This document shows, in pieces, positions 61,478-64,000 of a stretch of 64,000 nucleotides of DNA; positions within the stretch are counted from its first letter, which is position 1; the number at the start of each line of letters is the position of its first letter. The notes under the pieces were generated by a model. It did not search any database. It saw only the letters and a program-made list of their open reading frames with translations, and was not told the DNA's origin. Position numbers and translations under genes: made by a program. Origin of the DNA: Bacillus massiliigorillae (lineage in GTDB: Bacteria; Bacillota; Bacilli; Bacillales; DSM-1321); assembly GCF_000380245.2 (NCBI RefSeq), contig NZ_HG428743.1:58562-122561 (forward strand). Direction: 5' to 3'.

Positions 61478-62419
61478 TTAACTCATAATTTTATTAATAA
61501 ATCCTACAATCGCTATTACCATTTGATCTAATGCTGGCCGTTCGATTGGATAGTGTCCTCCATTTTCTAATGGTACTATTTGTACGTCAACTTTCTTGAT
61601 TTTATCTAAGAAAGGAGTACTCAAATGCAACGGTGTCCATCTATCTTTATCTGGCTGCGTTAAAAGGATAGGGCATACATCAAAATTTTCTGGTTCCATC
61701 ACTGGTTGATAATTGCCATAGCTATCAAGAAATCTCATGCTCGCTGAATTTGCTGCTGATGTTTGGTCTCGATAAAATATTTGCATGACTTCTTCGTTAT
61801 TACAAAGTGTGCTCATTTTAGAGGCTAGGCTCATTTTCATCGACAGCCCTCCTAGACCTATTTTAGCTGAAACACTAGCCATTGGAATTCCTATACGGCT
61901 CATGACAATATTTCTTGCTGTTTCATCTCGCACCTGTTGGTTTCTTTGGTCTAAGAATGTCATTCCAATAATGCCTTTTACTTTTTTATTCTTAGCAGCA
62001 ACGTGATACGTTTCCATTCCACCTGCACTTAATCCATAAAGAAAAATGGGTCTATTGTCCTTCTGCAATTCATAATCAATATAGTCACATGCTAGGTCTA
62101 CCCAATCATCATATATCACACGTGAACGATTTTTCACTTGAGTCACACCATAAGTAGGCATATCAATAGCAATTGTTTCAAACCCTTCTTTAAAAAGGGG
62201 TCCTCCTAAAATCATCGACATTTGTCTACCGTTTGTTCCAACACCATGAAGCAAAATCACTTTCGCTTTTGCATTTGGATTACGAAAACAATCTAAATGG
62301 ACATTGTGCTCTTTCCATTTCCACCATTCTTCAACGGGATGGTATTCCTCAGTAAAATGCAGCTTCTCTGGTAAATATGTTTGTATCTCTTTCCATTCCT
62401 TTTGCTCAGAATAATTCAT
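61478..62419 (-). CDS. Alpha/beta hydrolase
   Basis: 313 aa from ATG at 62419 (AGGAGG upstream; a longer frame has none). ILLHGVGTNGRQMSMILGGP, nucleophile GLSAGGME (Ser about 150) and a final His in ENGGHYPIERP. Probably an esterase or lipase-like enzyme. Upstream lies a tandem repeat also found in the promoter of the neighbouring ArsR gene, so it is probably that regulator's target. Confidence 0.85.
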   Translation of the reverse strand: MNYSEQKEWKEIQTYLPEKLHFTEEYHPVEEWWKWKEHNVHLDCFRNPNAKAKVILLHGVGTNGRQMSMILGGPLFKEGFETIAIDMPTYGVTQVKNRSRVIYDDWVDLACDYIDYELQKDNRPIFLYGLSAGGMETYHVAAKNKKVKGIIGMTFLDQRNQQVRDETARNIVMSRIGIPMASVSAKIGLGGLSMKMSLASKMSTLCNNEEVMQIFYRDQTSAANSASMRFLDSYGNYQPVMEPENFDVCPILLTQPDKDRWTPLHLSTPFLDKIKKVDVQIVPLENGGHYPIERPALDQMVIAIVGFINKIMS

Positions 62420-62475
62420 TGAGGTTCCTCCTAAACAGACGTATATGTTAAGTGAAAACACTCCCATTTCAAAGT

Positions 62476-62507
62476 GTTTAAACTTTTAAACTTTTAAACT
62501 TTTAATC
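62476..62507. promoter_or_regulatory. Tandem TTTTAAAC repeats, likely ArsR operator
   Basis: Four 8-bp units (TTTAAAC, TTTTAAAC twice, TTTTAATC), upstream of the hydrolase. GTTTAAAC (62476-62483) recurs at 62966-62973 before the ArsR gene. Confidence 0.5.
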
Positions 62508-62571
62508 ATTTGATAGTAGTCTAACTTATAAACATATTATTTGTCAACGAAAGCTATTCTAGACGAAAAAT

Positions 62572-62610
62572 AGCGCATTAAAAGGACTTATTACGAACTC
62601 TTAATGCGCT
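62572..62610. terminator. Bidirectional terminator
   Basis: 10-bp stem AGCGCATTAA/TTAATGCGCT, T-rich on both sides. Confidence 0.82.
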
Positions 62611-62627
62611 GTTTTTAACAAATTTAC

Positions 62628-62939
62628 TTATTTTGTTGACTCAGTATCGTCTTCCAGCGATTGAATCAATTCTTTTAATAGGTTGATCGATTTATCTAGC
62701 GAAAGAGAATAATATCTTTCAGTACTTCTTTTTTTCATATTTACAACATTAGCTTGTAAAAGCAATTTGAGATGATGAGAAACGGCAGGTCTAGACAGCT
62801 CAATATGCTCAGTAATTTCACTAACCGTCATTTCACCACGGTCGAAGAGTAAGACTAGTATTTCTTGTCGATTACTATCAGATAGTATAGAAAATATGGG
62901 TGTACATTCTTTCAGGATCTTCATTGTTCTTTGACTCAT
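62628..62939 (-). CDS. ArsR family transcriptional regulator
   Basis: 103 aa from ATG at 62939 (AAGGTGGT upstream). ArsR winged HTH: FSILSDSNRQEILVLLFDRG, MTVSEITEHIELSRPAVSHH, LKLLLQANVVNMKKRSTERY. No clear Cys metal site, so probably a non-metal sensor. Its promoter shares a repeat with the neighbouring hydrolase. Confidence 0.9.
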   Translation of the reverse strand: MSQRTMKILKECTPIFSILSDSNRQEILVLLFDRGEMTVSEITEHIELSRPAVSHHLKLLLQANVVNMKKRSTERYYSLSLDKSINLLKELIQSLEDDTESTK

Positions 62940-62965
62940 AATAGGTACCACCTTGCACATTATAC

Positions 62966-62981
62966 GTTTAAACATTCGAAC
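62966..62981. promoter_or_regulatory. ArsR promoter repeat
   Basis: GTTTAAACATTCGAAC: one GTTTAAAC unit followed by a degenerate unit with the same 8-bp phase, 26 bp upstream of the ArsR start. Confidence 0.45.
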
Positions 62982-63075
62982 GGATTAATCTTACTTTAAA
63001 TAATAACCATTCAGCTGTCAATTGTGAAGATATTTCTTATAGAGCTAACCTGCCCCTTTAGCTGCATAAGAAAAA

Positions 63076-63093
63076 GAACTGCGTTCACAGTTC
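63076..63093 (-). terminator. Terminator of SUKH gene
   Basis: On the minus strand GAACTG/CAGTTC followed by TTTTTC. Confidence 0.75.
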
Positions 63094-63114
63094 CCAAAAA
63101 CATTAAAACTCCCG

Positions 63115-63618
63115 TTACCTTGAAGGTTTTAATGTGGATTGCTGATACAATAATGACAAAAATTCTTTAAAAGTTAGTGCAACAAGAGTTTTAGAATAAG
63201 GTCCATTATCTCCAAGATAATTTTCATAGAAGTATACAACAGCAGGATTCTCTTTACAATTCGTATAATCCAATGCAAAACAAAAATGTGGATATGTTTC
63301 CCACGCTAATAAGACAATATTTTCAGGTAGAGAATATTCTTTTATATCTTCAACGAAAGAAAATATTCCTTCGTTATCATCTTCATTTATATTTTCTAAA
63401 TCAATACCTAATAAATATGGGATTTCACATTTCCCATAAGGATTTATGCATACTTTTGTAAAATGTAAGGTTCCTCCATTACTTTCTTTAAGCAATTTAA
63501 TATATTCTTTAGGCAACTTTACACCTAATTTTAACTCTGCTTTTTTTACTATCTCATCACTTACGGGTGGAGCCTTTTCATTCCAAAAATCATCACCGTC
63601 ATAATAATTTTTGTTCAT
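63115..63618 (-). CDS. SMI1/KNR4 (SUKH) family protein
   Basis: 167 aa; ATG at 63618 after AAGGAGGA. SUKH-1 landmarks: KKAELKLGVKLPKEYIKLLK, ESNGG, and a long acidic middle (IDLENINEDDNEGIFSFVED) with YPHFCFALDYTN later. SUKH proteins often act as immunity proteins against polymorphic toxins. No toxin gene is next to it. Confidence 0.85.
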   Translation of the reverse strand: MNKNYYDGDDFWNEKAPPVSDEIVKKAELKLGVKLPKEYIKLLKESNGGTLHFTKVCINPYGKCEIPYLLGIDLENINEDDNEGIFSFVEDIKEYSLPENIVLLAWETYPHFCFALDYTNCKENPAVVYFYENYLGDNGPYSKTLVALTFKEFLSLLYQQSTLKPSR

Positions 63619-63715
63619 TCCAACATCCTCCTTTTAGCTATATAAGTGTTCTAAAAACTATAATAAATAATTTTACCTTATTCCACTAACCTGCCCCGTT
63701 AGTGACATAACAAAA

Positions 63716-63737
63716 AAGGCTGCCTATTAGCAGCCTT
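63716..63737. terminator. Bidirectional terminator
   Basis: 8-bp stem AAGGCTGC/GCAGCCTT. 63619-63822 holds no gene. Confidence 0.8.
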
Positions 63738-63822
63738 GATCTTCAACTCTAGCATCCATTAAGTACATGTATTGCCAAACTTAATTTTTAAATCATTACA
63801 AGAATGCTGCCCCTTTCATATT

Positions 63823-63951
63823 ATGAGGTCACCAGATATTTCTTATCGTAAGAGTTTTAAAGTTTCTCATACTCTAGATGGGCTTAGTTCACTTGTAAAT
63901 TTTCTTCAGGAAATTAAGAGAGATACAGGTAAGAAACCACTTATTATTTAG
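63823..63951 (+). pseudogene. IS110 transposase N-terminal fragment
   Basis: The frame reads SYRKSFKVSHTLDGLSSLVN then FLQEIKRDTGKKPLII and a stop, matching KKSFKVAHTLEGLHKLHAFI of the transposase at 58089-58964. Only about 40 residues of the DEDD domain remain; the last 49 bases of the window show nothing more. Confidence 0.75.
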
Positions 63952-64000
63952 TTAAAGTAGAAAAGATATACACCAAAAAATACAAATCATAAAACCATAA

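Overview
The window looks like DNA from a spore-forming, AT-rich Bacillaceae (Bacillus or a close genus; the species cannot be fixed from sequence alone). Supporting signs are strong AGGAGG-type ribosome sites with ATG, GTG and TTG starts, a complete GerA-type germinant receptor operon, a Spo0E-like small protein, a B. subtilis-type 82-aa ferredoxin, RibR and YoaP homologues, and many short hypothetical membrane proteins. Tight hairpin terminators separate most units.

Layout. 0-15.8 kb: small independent units. These are an Rrf2 regulator plus methyltransferase, XRE, MerR/CPBP-protease and PadR/HAAS pairs, several mini membrane proteins, a GDPD-family phosphodiesterase, the gerA-type A-B-C operon, an EamA exporter and a DinB protein. 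15.8-43.3 kb: a large, mostly minus-strand catabolic island. 43.8-46.7 kb: a PriCT-type replication protein/primase beside about 1 kb of iteron-like repeats, the mark of a plasmid or integrated replicon. 47-64 kb: assorted accessory genes (HAD phosphatase, lipoproteins, APH-like kinase, VanZ, YoaP, TetR/MFS efflux pair, diguanylate cyclase, ArsR/hydrolase pair, SUKH protein) mixed with IS110 remnants and several decayed genes.

How the island may work (inference). A cytochrome P450 and SDR alcohol dehydrogenases would oxidise an alicyclic or terpenoid-like substrate taken up by an MFS permease. A luciferase-like (type II Baeyer-Villiger-like) monooxygenase, fed FMNH2 by one or two flavin reductases, would insert oxygen to make a lactone, opened by alpha/beta hydrolases. 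A class III CoA-transferase could activate the acid. An ACAD10/ACAD11-like pair (kinase plus acyl-CoA dehydrogenase) would move a 4-hydroxyl toward the 3-position. A second acyl-CoA dehydrogenase, 3-hydroxyacyl-CoA dehydrogenase and thiolase complete beta-oxidation, and a three-subunit biotin acyl-CoA carboxylase would deal with a branch. RibR, a flavokinase known in B. subtilis to relieve FMN-riboswitch repression, and a ferredoxin lie at one end as cofactor supply.

Up to six copies of a related promoter/operator sequence lie upstream of the island's transcription units, including the divergent promoter of its only LysR regulator, so the island looks like one regulon. Relics of a second monooxygenase-hydrolase pair beside ribR show it was once larger.
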